Made by a program: the position numbers and the translations under genes. Below the pieces are notes generated by a model. That model was given only the letters and a program-made list of their open reading frames with translations. It made no database searches and was not told where the DNA came from. Shown here piece after piece: positions 36,579-45,357 of a DNA stretch of 64,000 bases (positions within the stretch are counted from its first letter, which is position 1; each line of letters starts with the position of its first letter). The DNA lies in contig NW_020194684.1 of the NCBI RefSeq assembly GCF_002865645.1, forward strand, positions 5,991,952-6,055,951. Direction: 5' to 3'. The stretch is from Hyaloscypha bicolor E. Lineage: Eukaryota > Ascomycota > Leotiomycetes > Helotiales > Hyaloscyphaceae.

Positions 36579-37904
36579 TCATCTGCCCTTCCCTTTTTTC
36601 CTGCCTCCACCAACAGGTTTCCTTGGAACACGCTCGCGATCACGATCACGCTCTTGCTCCTCCACAAACACCTGCACGCCGTTGCCCAAGTCGTCGCTTT
36701 CGTCTCCCTCACTGCTACTACTATCCGCAAGTTCGTCCTTATAAGGATCCTTTTGCGCGCTTCGCCTCCTTGACTCAAGATCCGAAGGCCTGACTGCAGC
36801 AGGATACGGAGCATTCATCGGAGGACTACGCCTGACAGTAGAGTAGATAATCTCAGGAGGGCCAGAGGCAACGCGACGACTGGATTGTTCAGCACTTTGT
36901 TTGTACTTTTGTGGAATCGGAGGCGGAGTATCGGAAGAGATTTGGTATTCGAAAGGATCGACGCCGTGAGATTGAGAAGAGCCAGAACTGCGGCGAGAAG
37001 GAACCCAGTCTTCTTCGTCTGGCAATGGACGTCTCGAGCTGGTACTTGAGGAAGAAACTGGTCGGTTGCCTTCAGAGAAATGACGGCTGGATCCTGGTCC
37101 AAATTGCGGAGGCGGGCCGCGAAGTTGCTGGGATATTGCTAATCGTGGGTGGGTGGGAGAGTTTCGGCTGGAGCCCGCCTGAGGATAGTAACCAAGAGGA
37201 GCATAGGTCACTCCATCTGGCCCTTCAATGAGCATCCCAGGAGGATTTACAGGTCCATCCTGCCGCATGGATTTGCCTCTCTTTCGACTGGTTGGTTCTC
37301 CAATTGGGATAGTGACAAGATGCCGGTCGCTCCGTCGCCTCCTTTCACTCTCACTTCCCCCACTAGATGCACTTCCTTTCCGTTCCTCGGTAGCAATAGC
37401 AGCAGCCTGCATCCGCTTCCGCCGTTTTTCCAGTGCGTCTAATTCATCCTGGTTGAGTTTCACCTCCCTTTTCCCCTTTTCCTGAGCACGGCGGATCCGA
37501 GCAAGCGCAGACTGTACAAGCGCTTCCTCCTTATCCCGCAAAGCAACCTGCAACGCATTCATCCCCTCAACCTCGATGTCCGACTCCGAGTCCTCTAAAG
37601 AATCCTCCGAATCGTCGTAATTATAGGGCTTCCTTGCCCGTAATGCTGGTGTCAAATCTATACCGGTAAACTGAAGTGGATCGCTAGCAAATCGTTTTTT
37701 GTCGAAATTCAAACCAACGCCTTGTGTATCTGTATCATCGTCGCTATCAAGTTCCTCCACACGAGCCTGCGCCTCCCACAATGCCTGCTCCTCCTCCCAT
37801 TGCCTGCGCCTCCTGCTCCCCTTCGCCCCTGGTGGTCTTCCCCATTGGGGCACAGATTTGGGAGATCGCAGCCGACCACCTAGACTGCCTCCCCGGAAAA
37901 AGCC
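36579..37904 (-). CDS. Acidic/basic low-complexity protein, 5' end unresolved
   Basis: The frame is open from 37904 to the stop at 36579. The protein-like sequence begins around VPQWGRPPGAKGSRRRRQW and continues with an acidic patch (EELDSDDDTD). A helical part (ALEKRRKRMQAAAIATEERK) follows, then Ser/Pro/Arg-rich tracts, and a basic end (KPVGGGRKKGKGR). No ATG lies in frame before Met codon 37562, although about 95 convincing residues precede it. An in-frame stop at 37905-37907 closes the frame upstream, inside the neighbouring PRA1 gene. The start must therefore come from a spliced upstream exon, from a non-AUG codon, or from read-through of PRA1. Function unknown. Confidence 0.7.
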   Translation of the reverse strand, partial: GFFRGGSLGGRLRSPKSVPQWGRPPGAKGSRRRRQWEEEQALWEAQARVEELDSDDDTDTQGVGLNFDKKRFASDPLQFTGIDLTPALRARKPYNYDDSEDSLEDSESDIEVEGMNALQVALRDKEEALVQSALARIRRAQEKGKREVKLNQDELDALEKRRKRMQAAAIATEERKGSASSGGSESERRRRSDRHLVTIPIGEPTSRKRGKSMRQDGPVNPPGMLIEGPDGVTYAPLGYYPQAGSSRNSPTHPRLAISQQLRGPPPQFGPGSSRHFSEGNRPVSSSSTSSRRPLPDEEDWVPSRRSSGSSQSHGVDPFEYQISSDTPPPIPQKYKQSAEQSSRRVASGPPEIIYSTVRRSPPMNAPYPAAVRPSDLESRRRSAQKDPYKDELADSSSSEGDESDDLGNGVQVFVEEQERDRDRERVPRKPVGGGRKKGKGR

Positions 37905-38410
37905 TCATCGATCGGTTTATCCATGAATGAGGCGTGTCCTAGAATGCTGACTCCGCTTGCGCCGATGAGCCAGAGGATTGTTGTAATTGGTGATGCCCAC
38001 AGGCCGAGAGGGACGGCAACGATGAGAAGGGCGGTGTAAAGCTGGGATGAAGTTGCTTTGATGAAGCCGACATCCAGATCCCTTCCTTCCAGTCTGCCGA
38101 TTCCCCACATGCCACCGACGACGAGGATGATGTCGAAGAGTAGGACCAGATTGGTAAGCAAGCTGTAGATACTCAACATCAAGAAGACAACGAAGTAGTT
38201 GCTAGAGAAGTGTCCAAGGTTGTAGTTGACTCTCGACTGAACTTCTCCGAAATTGGCCGGCTTGGACAGCCTCTTGAGATCGAGAAATTCGGAGATGGGC
38301 TTAAGGTTCGCAAATCTGTTGGACAGCGACTGTGACCGCACGCCAGCGAACCTATCTGAGAGGTTCAGCCGCGACGTCAGCACGTCGAGGGGGATCTGTA
38401 TCCGTGACAT
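37880..38410 (-). CDS. PRA1 family protein (prenylated Rab acceptor)
   Basis: Single exon, 176 residues from the ATG at 38410 to TAG at 37880. PRA1/Yip3 proteins sit in Golgi and ER membranes and help Rab GTPases insert or recycle. The family is recognised by the N-terminal helix ending VQSRVNYNLGHFSSNYFVVF, two pairs of hydrophobic segments (YSLLTNLVLLFDIILVVGG and TALLIVAVPLGLWASPIT), and the end VSILGHASFMDKPIDEAF. Its 3' end overlaps the open frame of the downstream gene on the same strand by about 25 bases. The two could be transcribed together. Confidence 0.9.
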   Translation of the reverse strand: MSRIQIPLDVLTSRLNLSDRFAGVRSQSLSNRFANLKPISEFLDLKRLSKPANFGEVQSRVNYNLGHFSSNYFVVFLMLSIYSLLTNLVLLFDIILVVGGMWGIGRLEGRDLDVGFIKATSSQLYTALLIVAVPLGLWASPITTILWLIGASGVSILGHASFMDKPIDEAFSGEAV

Positions 38411-39351
38411 TGCGTTGTTGTGTGGAGGTTGGTTCGAGGCGTTTGTTCGGGAAAAGAGGAATTGAATAGAGGTTCAAAAAACTCGTGGAGTGAATCACCC
38501 TACTTATTCCAGTGCAATCCAGCAGGCAAAAGTAAGATCTTGCAAAGTCGGGTGAATTCGACGTGAATGTGTGAGCTGTCTGCGAGGTTTTCGTCTCGAG
38601 ATCTGTCAAATTAAAAATTTGGGTCAGCCCTCGTAACCCTTGGACTAGGCACCAGAAACGGTCCCGACAAAAAGCAGGAGCTTACCTCTTTTCTGATGTA
38701 TTTAACGGGAGGTGTGCGTGGGGTTGTTCAGGCGCAGTGGAGAGGTGTCCGTATGAAGAATGTTGTTGTACGTGTTCGAGGGATGGAATAGGAACAAAGT
38801 TGCCAGGGTGGAAATAGACAAGATTACTCGTTCAGGGGGCGATCTTCTGCTGCAACCTCCACTCCACTCCCGGCAGGCAATTGCAACCCCTGCCTTGTGT
38901 GCCCACTGCCCAGCCACGGATGTGCTGCTTGAAATAGGACCTGAAGATTGTGGCCATGCAAAACACCTTGCCGGCACGCGCAATTGATTGTGCGCGGAAA
39001 CACATGCGGCTCCTCGTTCTCAAGAAGGAAGAGAGGGCAGAAGGAAGGTCGGTGAGCGAGCGAGCTCGAGGGACTTGGTGACTTAAAGTACGGTGCAGAG
39101 GCAATACATTAATCACCTGTGCGGCCGTGCATGCTCCTCAATTACTGGAAACAGCGCAACATTGCGGGCGCAGGCAAGGCAAGGCAAGGCAAGGCAAGGC
39201 GCTGCTCAAGAGTCAAGCCTAATCGATGCGGGTAAAAAATAAGCGGGTCCGCATCCCTGTCTCAGGGCCAGAACCTCGTTGCTGGCCTCAAAAAGTTCCA
39301 TAAAGCGCAGACACATCAGCGGTGTACCCTTTCCTCAACACCACCACCAAG
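38411..39351. promoter_or_regulatory. Shared upstream region of PRA1 and Erj5 genes
   Basis: About 940 bp between divergent genes for two secretory-pathway proteins. It contains a GGCAA microsatellite at 39173-39200. No clear unfolded-protein-response element could be assigned by eye. Confidence 0.45.
39173..39200. repeat. (GGCAA)n microsatellite
   Basis: The pentamer ggcaa is repeated about five and a half times without interruption, roughly 150 bp upstream of the Erj5 start codon. Confidence 0.9.
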
Positions 39352-40659
39352 ATGAGGCTGTCGCTCTTGACTGTGGCCATAGTCGCCTGCTTACTCACTC
39401 TTGTTGCAGCCTGGAGCAAAGAAGGCAAGTTTTCGCCCCAATATCCCTCTTGGTGCCCGACTCCAATCACTAACAGCAAGCCACAGACCAGGAAATCTTC
39501 CGTCTGCGAGATGAAGTCGAAGCCGCAGAAGGGGCTGGCGTCTCCTTCTACGACTTCCTGGGAATCAAACCAGGCGCAAATCAGGATGATATAAACCAAG
39601 CCTACCGCAAGAAGTCCCGACTCTTGCATCCTGACAAAGTCAAGCAGAAGTTCATCGCCGAGAAATCGACTGGTAAGGACAAGTCAAAGTCCAAGAAGAA
39701 GCCAGGAGTCCACGTCTCCAAAGGCCCCTCCCAATCCGAGATCAAGGCCGCAACCAAGGCCGCCAGCGATCGATTCGCGCGCCTGGGCATAGTGACCAAC
39801 ATTCTGCGAGGATCTGGCAGGGAGCGTTACGACCATTTCTTGAGCAATGGATTTCCTAAGTGGAAGGGAACTGGCTATTACTATGCCAGATTCAGACCTG
39901 GCCTTGGTGCGGTGTTGGCTGGGCTGTTCATTTTCGTCGGTGGAGGAGGACATTGGCTTGCGCTGTACATGAGCTGGAAGAGACAGCAAGAGTTCGTGGG
40001 ACGGTATATCAAGTTCGCCCGGCATGCTGCTTGGGGCGAAAATCTGGGCATACCAGGATTGGGCGGGACTGCCACTCCTCCTGTTGCTGCTGTCGATGGG
40101 GAGCCTCAGAGGCAGCCAATGAACAGGAGAGAGAGGAGAATGCAGGAGAAGGATGCCAAGAAAGAGAAGTCTGAGAAAAAGACCAGGGGCATCAAGGCTG
40201 CGAAAGCTTCGCCTGCAGCAACGCCCCCTGTTGGCGCAACTGGGCCTAGGAAGCGGGTTGTCGCCGAGAATGGCAAGATTCTTGTCGTTGACTCCGTTGG
40301 CAATGTCTATCTCGAGCAGGCTGATGAGGATGGCGAGACTCATGAGTTTTTACTCGATGTATGTTATCCCTTGACCTGATTCCCTTCATCGACTAACGAA
40401 ATCGCAGCCCAATGAGCTTCTCAAACCCACCTTAAAGGACACAGCACTCTACCGCGTCCCTATCTGGGCCTACAACCAGCTTAGTGGCCGCTTCGTCAAA
40501 AAATCTGCAGAAGAAGAAGAGTCTGATATTTCGGAGGAGGATGTTCCCTCCAGCAGCTCAGGAACCGAGGATTTCGAAGTTCTGGAGAAAATCAAGACGA
40601 CTGCACAAAACGGAACTGGCAAAGCAGTGAGGAGGAAGAAGGGCAACAAAGGCCGGTAG
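39352..40659 (+). CDS. ERJ5: ER membrane J-domain co-chaperone Erj5
   Basis: ER-resident partner of Kar2/BiP in protein folding. Exons are 39352-39424, 39487-40358 and 40408-40659, giving 398 residues. A signal peptide (MRLSLLTVAIVACLLTLVAA) is followed by a lumenal J-domain (VSFYDFLGIKPGANQDDI; HPD in LLHPDKVKQKF). A hydrophobic segment comes next (LGAVLAGLFIFVGGGGHWLA), and then a highly charged cytosolic tail (NRRERRMQEKDAKKEKSEKK) ending in basic residues. This order is that of Erj5/DNAJC1-like proteins. Intron 1 has a GC-AG border (donor gcaagt at 39425); no GT donor keeps the frame. Confidence 0.92.
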
Positions 40660-42064
40660 AACTGACGTTTGGGAGGAATGTAGGATACGAGATGGAGAAA
40701 ATGTAGAATAGAAAAAATGTGGGTATACAGAAAAAGTGCCGCTAGGTGGCGAATTGGACAAAGGTATGGATATGGATTATTACCCAACGTCACACATCTT
40801 CTTGGTAGACTTGTATCCTCTGTTTGGCCCGTGTCGCGTGTTCATTCTTCGTCATTGCTCTTCCTTGAATCTTCTCGCTATCCTCCTGAATTCGCGTTGA
40901 ATATTATTGCAATTGATATGCAGAAACTATTCTGTTGTTCCTCGCTTTATGTATTATGAGATCACGAGAAAGGAGAGACCCTGGCTTAACTAAAAGTAAG
41001 ATTTTGACTTGTCGAAAGCGAAGCTTTTTGTTACGCTAGGTGGCCGGTGTGGCCAATTAAGGGAGCAAGGAGGACGAGGAGTGTTGTTTTGTTTTGCGTT
41101 GAAGAAGAGGAGGTAATTTGGGAGAAGATGGAAGTGGGAAAGAGAAAATGGGGCTGCCTGAGATTCCGGGGTGTGAGGAGTTGAAGGAGGACTTTTGTTC
41201 ACATAATAGGGGGAAACTGCTATTACTTGATATGGAAATCATTTGACCGTCGTAGGTTTAAGAGGACGGATTCCCTCCCAAGATTTTGAAAATATGTCTT
41301 ACGTAGCTTCCTACCTTTCCCCATGTGGAAAAATCTTGCTTTTACTCTTTGAATTTGCACCTGCTTATGCGGCCCCTTAGTAGAACTGTCACGTGATGAC
41401 TCCTTTCTTCACCTCGTTTTCTGGTGGATTGTGGTTGATAAACTGCCCACCGCTTAAATACCGCTCTTGATAATTGATCAAAATCTGTTTTGTAATGTAT
41501 TGCTTATCTGTGCCCGGGAATTAGTCGAGCCGACCTTCTGCTATTTTGAAGTGTTATGAGCCAGATCCAGAGCAAAAGTCGAAGTTGGATCTCGTTTTAT
41601 ATCTTAGACATACTTAGCTATTGATTGCCCTTTCCTTTAGACTGATTAAGAGAACTCTCTTGCGCCCAGTGAGACCATTTATCTCTCTTTGTTTGAGTTA
41701 AGATCCACCGTCTCACCCTTTTGCATCCACAGCCAGCTTCAGCTTAATGCATTATTTACTTATGAAGCGGAACTCACCGCCCTCACGCCGCCTTTACTAT
41801 CAATATAGAACTAGCACAATTCCGAGCTCGGATAATGAAGAAACGAGTGATCCCGCACTTTCGAAAGCCTTTTTTAAAAATATAAAACCCTGTTCCACAT
41901 CACCGCGCGTTCAACCTCAAACAACCTCAACACCCACCGCGATCTTTCATGCTCGCTTGCTACCTCTGCTTTGCAACTTGCCTCATCTATCTTGCTACGT
42001 TCATCATACAATTCAAGGCCTACCTTCTGTCGCGTCTGCGAGGACCCCCATTCAACTGATCACA
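40660..42064. other. Intergenic with promoter of the secreted-protein gene
   Basis: 1.4 kb with no supported coding sequence. A CACGTGA site occurs near 41391. The last 180 bp carry a TATA box and then a C/A-rich leader, as in strongly expressed fungal genes. Confidence 0.5.
41881..41887 (+). promoter_or_regulatory. TATA box of the 8-Cys secreted protein gene
   Basis: A tataaaa sequence in an A/T-rich run, 178 bp upstream of the ATG at 42065. It is followed by a C-rich leader with repeated caacctcaa words. Confidence 0.5.
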
Positions 42065-42988
42065 ATGAAGTTCACCGGCATCCTGCAGGTCTTCCTTCTC
42101 TTTGCTCTTCTTTCTTTGGTAAGTCTCCTTTTATTCTTGCAAAGGCTTGGGACACCGCTTATAGCTTTTATCAACAGGGTCTCGGTGCTAGCCTCCCCGC
42201 TGGTTTTTCTCTCCGTATAGCCCGCGATGGTGACTACACGGTCGGCAAGATGGGCTTCAAGGGTGAGATCGGTGGCCACTATTTCGAACTGAATGGTACT
42301 CTCCAAGTACGTCACAATCTCCTCTCCAGATCTTCCCGTCGTCTTTTGGTTAACAATTGGCAGGACGTCGTTGCTCAAGCCCAAAAGCTCCACCCCGGTC
42401 TTCAACACAACTGGACTGCTCCCGATCTCAGCAAGGGTCCTCTTCCCGATGGAAAGAGCCTGGAAGCTCGTCAAGGCACACCCGTACGTATCTATCTACT
42501 CTCAAGCTCATTCTAGGAAATTGGAATTGCTCTTTCTGACTTTATGTTCTTAGATCGGTCGTTTCTGCTGGCCCGTTGCCGGACAACCCTGGGGCGCTGT
42601 CTACCACACTGATCTCTCGGCCGCCATCGATGCTCTGCGCTCTGTCTTCTGGAACCTCTGTACCTTCCCTCCTAATGCCTGTGCCCCGCTCTCCTGCACC
42701 GCCAACACCCAGCTTTCGGTCTGCAACGATGTGAGTCCTCTCTACCCCAAACCCCACATTTCTTTCTTTGTTTCCCCCGGAAGTTCTCCCAAGGCATTTG
42801 AATAAGAAGAAAGCTGACAAAAGGGTTCTTAGAATCCATGGTCCATTGCGGTGAATTGCGGAAATACCCTCAGTGAAATGGCTCTCGAGATTAATCAGAA
42901 CTGCAACACCTGGAATGGCTTGACGGGTGGTCAACAATTCAATTCGATGAACTACAATCTCGTTGTTGAATATCGCGGAGGCTGCTAG
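42065..42988 (+). CDS. Small secreted protein with eight cysteines (effector-like, unknown)
   Basis: Five exons: 42065-42118, 42178-42306, 42364-42483, 42554-42730 and 42833-42988, giving 211 residues. All four introns fall between codons. Exon 1 is a signal peptide (MKFTGILQVFLLFALLSL). The mature protein has a basic/aromatic N-terminal part (DGDYTVGKMGFKGEIGGHYF). A second part holds all eight Cys: one in GRFCWPV, four between NLCTFPP and SVCND, and three in VNCGN, QNCNTW and the final GGC. The protein ends VVEYRGGC. I do not know the family; secretion and disulfide bonding are inferred. Position next to a transposon-rich island fits an accessory gene. Confidence 0.8.
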
Positions 42989-43574
42989 GTAGAAACTTGA
43001 AGACAAAGTTCCATGTTCTTGATTGCATATTGGGGATATGGATACCTCTGCCTTCTGGTTTGCATGCTAGGGTTCTTTCATTCGCGATGTTTTGTGGAGG
43101 CTGGTGCTTCGGTATCTCACAGTCGGAGCACTGATGACGTATCTTCTGGCATGGTCTCTCTAGGCGCATAATGCATAATAGAGTGAATCAAATGGAATGA
43201 TTTGCTTAAATTTCTCTCTAGTTCTTCTGTGATATTCCAAAGTAGGATATGATTCCATCCTTCTGATCAAGCAAATGTCATTACGCTTTCAGCCAAGCAA
43301 TACTTTGCATCCAGCTAAATAAATAGGCGTAGATAGTGAGCACACCGCATTACGGTTTCTATGGAAGGGCAATGTTTCAGTTTATACGGATGGTTATTTT
43401 CTATTTCCTGTGAAACAAGTCCCAAGTTGTGATTGCATATTCAGATTAGGGGCTCGCTTGACCAGCCCTATGTGATCGCTCATATATACGCATCTGCAGG
43501 CCCCAACAAGTATTTTCAGACCGCTAAAGATCAAGACTTTCGAGGTAATCGCGATCCACCATCCTTCTGTTTCC
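42989..43574. other. Intergenic, 3' side of the secreted-protein gene
   Basis: About 590 bp grading from normal sequence into the repeat island. No coding sequence is supported. Confidence 0.45.
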
Positions 43575-43970
43575 GGGGGAAAGTAAAACGACCCTCCCCC
43601 CCGGTATCGATTAGGGGTGTCGATTGGGGCCACACTAACCGAAATCAGCAAGTGGTAGTGCGTGCCCGTATATATTACTTTATATACACCAGTATATGCA
43701 AATAAATGTATATTGGCACCTAGTATGCGTATCGCATTTGTTCTAATACGCATATCGTCGTTATTGTTTCCAGACAGATTTGGTTATAATGCATGTGGCA
43801 ATGCTTAATTCCTCTTAACCACTGGCAAACCGGGAAAATATAACACGATACCTTACCGGGTATTAATTAGGGGTATCGATTAGGAGTGTTAATGAGGGGT
43901 GTCGATAAGGGACCTTGAGAGAGCCTGAAAATTTAGCGATGAAGCACCTGGAATGTATTTGCCTCGTATA

Positions 43971-44184
43971 TGTGACGGCGGGATCGAGGCAATGGCCAGG
44001 GCTCAAAGATCCAAGAATCTCATGTATTGAAAATACTAAGCTAAAGAGAAGAAGGAGAGAGAGAGATAAGGAAAGGGGATAAAAGAAGGGAAGTACTAGC
44101 TAAAACCACTGAAACGCCGGCTAGCTAGGTGAAACCAGTCATGTGACAGCCAACCCCATATGGCCCCCAGCCAGCGCCGTCACA
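43971..44184 (+). mobile_element. MITE family A, copy 1 (214 bp)
   Basis: It begins TGTGACGGCG and ends with the exact reverse complement CGCCGTCACA. It is flanked on both sides by gtata, a 5-bp target duplication. The interior is similar to the reverse complement of 48565-48766, including ctagctaaaac...actgaaacgccggctagc. No coding capacity, so it is a non-autonomous element. It sits inside the larger repeat nest, so it inserted later. Confidence 0.85.
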
Positions 44185-44326
44185 GTATACAATAATCGCC
44201 TCGCTTATCCTATGCCCCAAAACTAGAGCTCTTATATATAAACTTATACAAGTAATTATTTAGATATTATTAAAACTCTAAAATCTATTAATATTTCTGT
44301 TTAATACCCGGGGTAGTAGGGGAAGG

Positions 44327-44613
44327 GCCTTAACGAGCCCAACCTCATGGGTCTGTGCGCTACAGGGCATTTTACATACAAATGAAAATCCAAAATTTTC
44401 TAAAATAGAAGTTTTGATTTTGCGAAGTGTAATTTAGCCATTTTCATACCCTTTCCCACGATTATAGATTGTTGTAACTAATAAAGGTTGTGAGCTTTTG
44501 AAGTGTCAGTCGTGACTTTTGGGTTTTAATGCCTGAAGGCGTTTTCGCGAAGCCTGAAAACTCCGAAAAAAAGCCCTGTGCGCACAGACCCATGAGGCTG
44601 GGCTCGTAAGGGG
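44327..44613. repeat. Inverted repeat with ~45-bp arms
   Basis: The arms are 44327-44371 and 44571-44613. Both contain acgagcccaacctcatgggt (or its complement with one change) and ctgtgcgc...agggc. The 200-bp centre is AT-rich with no frame. The transcript could form a long hairpin, or the element is a fold-back transposon. Confidence 0.7.
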
Positions 44614-44634
44614 CGTGGAGGCCTTGGGGGTTTG

Positions 44635-44886
44635 TGCGATTCTAAAGCTAAATCGATTCCTTACTAATAAACTCGGGAAATGACAAGCGCTAAGCCAAAA
44701 TAAGATCTGCCATCGATACCCCTAATCGACATTGGGGGGAGGAGGGGGGGCCGTTTTACTTTTTCCTTGCAATTCTAAGGCTAATTCGGTTCTTTAGTAA
44801 TAAACTCGGGAAATGCCAAGCCAAAAAAAGATTTTGCCATTGATACCCCTAATCGACACCGTGGGGGTCGTTTTACTTTCCCCCCT
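44635..44886. repeat. Tandem duplication, 133-bp period
   Basis: 44635-44767 and 44768-44886 share, in the same order, tgc[ga]attcta, taataaactcgggaaatg, aagccaaaa, gatacccctaatcgaca and cgttttactttt. Only the second copy carries the perfect outer inverted repeat of the 1.3-kb element. Confidence 0.75.
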
Positions 44887-45357
44887 ATTTCCCAACATCA
44901 TCATGTTTCTCGAGGAAAGAGCGTCGGAGTCAAGTGACATTTCCGATCTCTTCGAAGTCGATTCCCGTTCTCCCAACTTTTAATTTACACATGAAGCTCT
45001 ATCATCTAATATCGAGCCGGACATTGAGACGCAAATCATTCGTATTCATTTCCACAGTTTAGCCTCCCTAGGCGCTCAAAGAGGAATTTCCTCCACCTGA
45101 CATCCTCACCTCATTATAATACCCCTTATTCTGCTATGCAGTTGACGTTCTATGGTATCGGACCGTCCGTGTTACACAGCATGAGTGTCCCAGGCTCGCA
45201 GCACTTCGGTCGCATCATGAAAAAGTTTCCTTTCATTTCATTCTCAGTTTGACGTCTTTTATGCTTGAAATCTACCCAAGTCTATTCTACCCAAGTCTGT
45301 TTTGCTCGATAAGTTTTCTGGCCTAACCCGGTGTGAGCACACTAAAGAGTAGCAGAG
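44887..45357. promoter_or_regulatory. Upstream region of the HeLo-like gene
   Basis: 470 bp between the repeat nest and the start codon at 45358. No clear TATA box. A short duplicated word (ctacccaagtct, twice near 45272-45298) is present. Confidence 0.4.

Larger units (their letters stand above)
43575..44885. mobile_element. 1.3-kb composite element with 20-bp terminal inverted repeats
   Basis: gggggaaagtaaaacgaccc at 43575-43594 is present as its exact reverse complement at 44866-44885. Inside each end a second matching block follows: ggtatcgattaggggtgtcg near 43603, and tgatacccctaatcgacacc near 44841. Another copy of the block lies at 43860-43912 and another at 44711-44731. No transposase is encoded. 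The interior contains a separate short TIR element (43971-44184), an AT-rich stretch (44190-44300) and a hairpin-type inverted repeat (44327-44613). No convincing target duplication is visible, so this may be a nest of decayed non-autonomous elements and not a single transposon. Confidence 0.6.

Noticed and set aside
39171..39202. CRISPR-like short repeats
   Set aside because: The ggcaa units are contiguous with no spacers, so this is a simple microsatellite; the DNA is eukaryotic.
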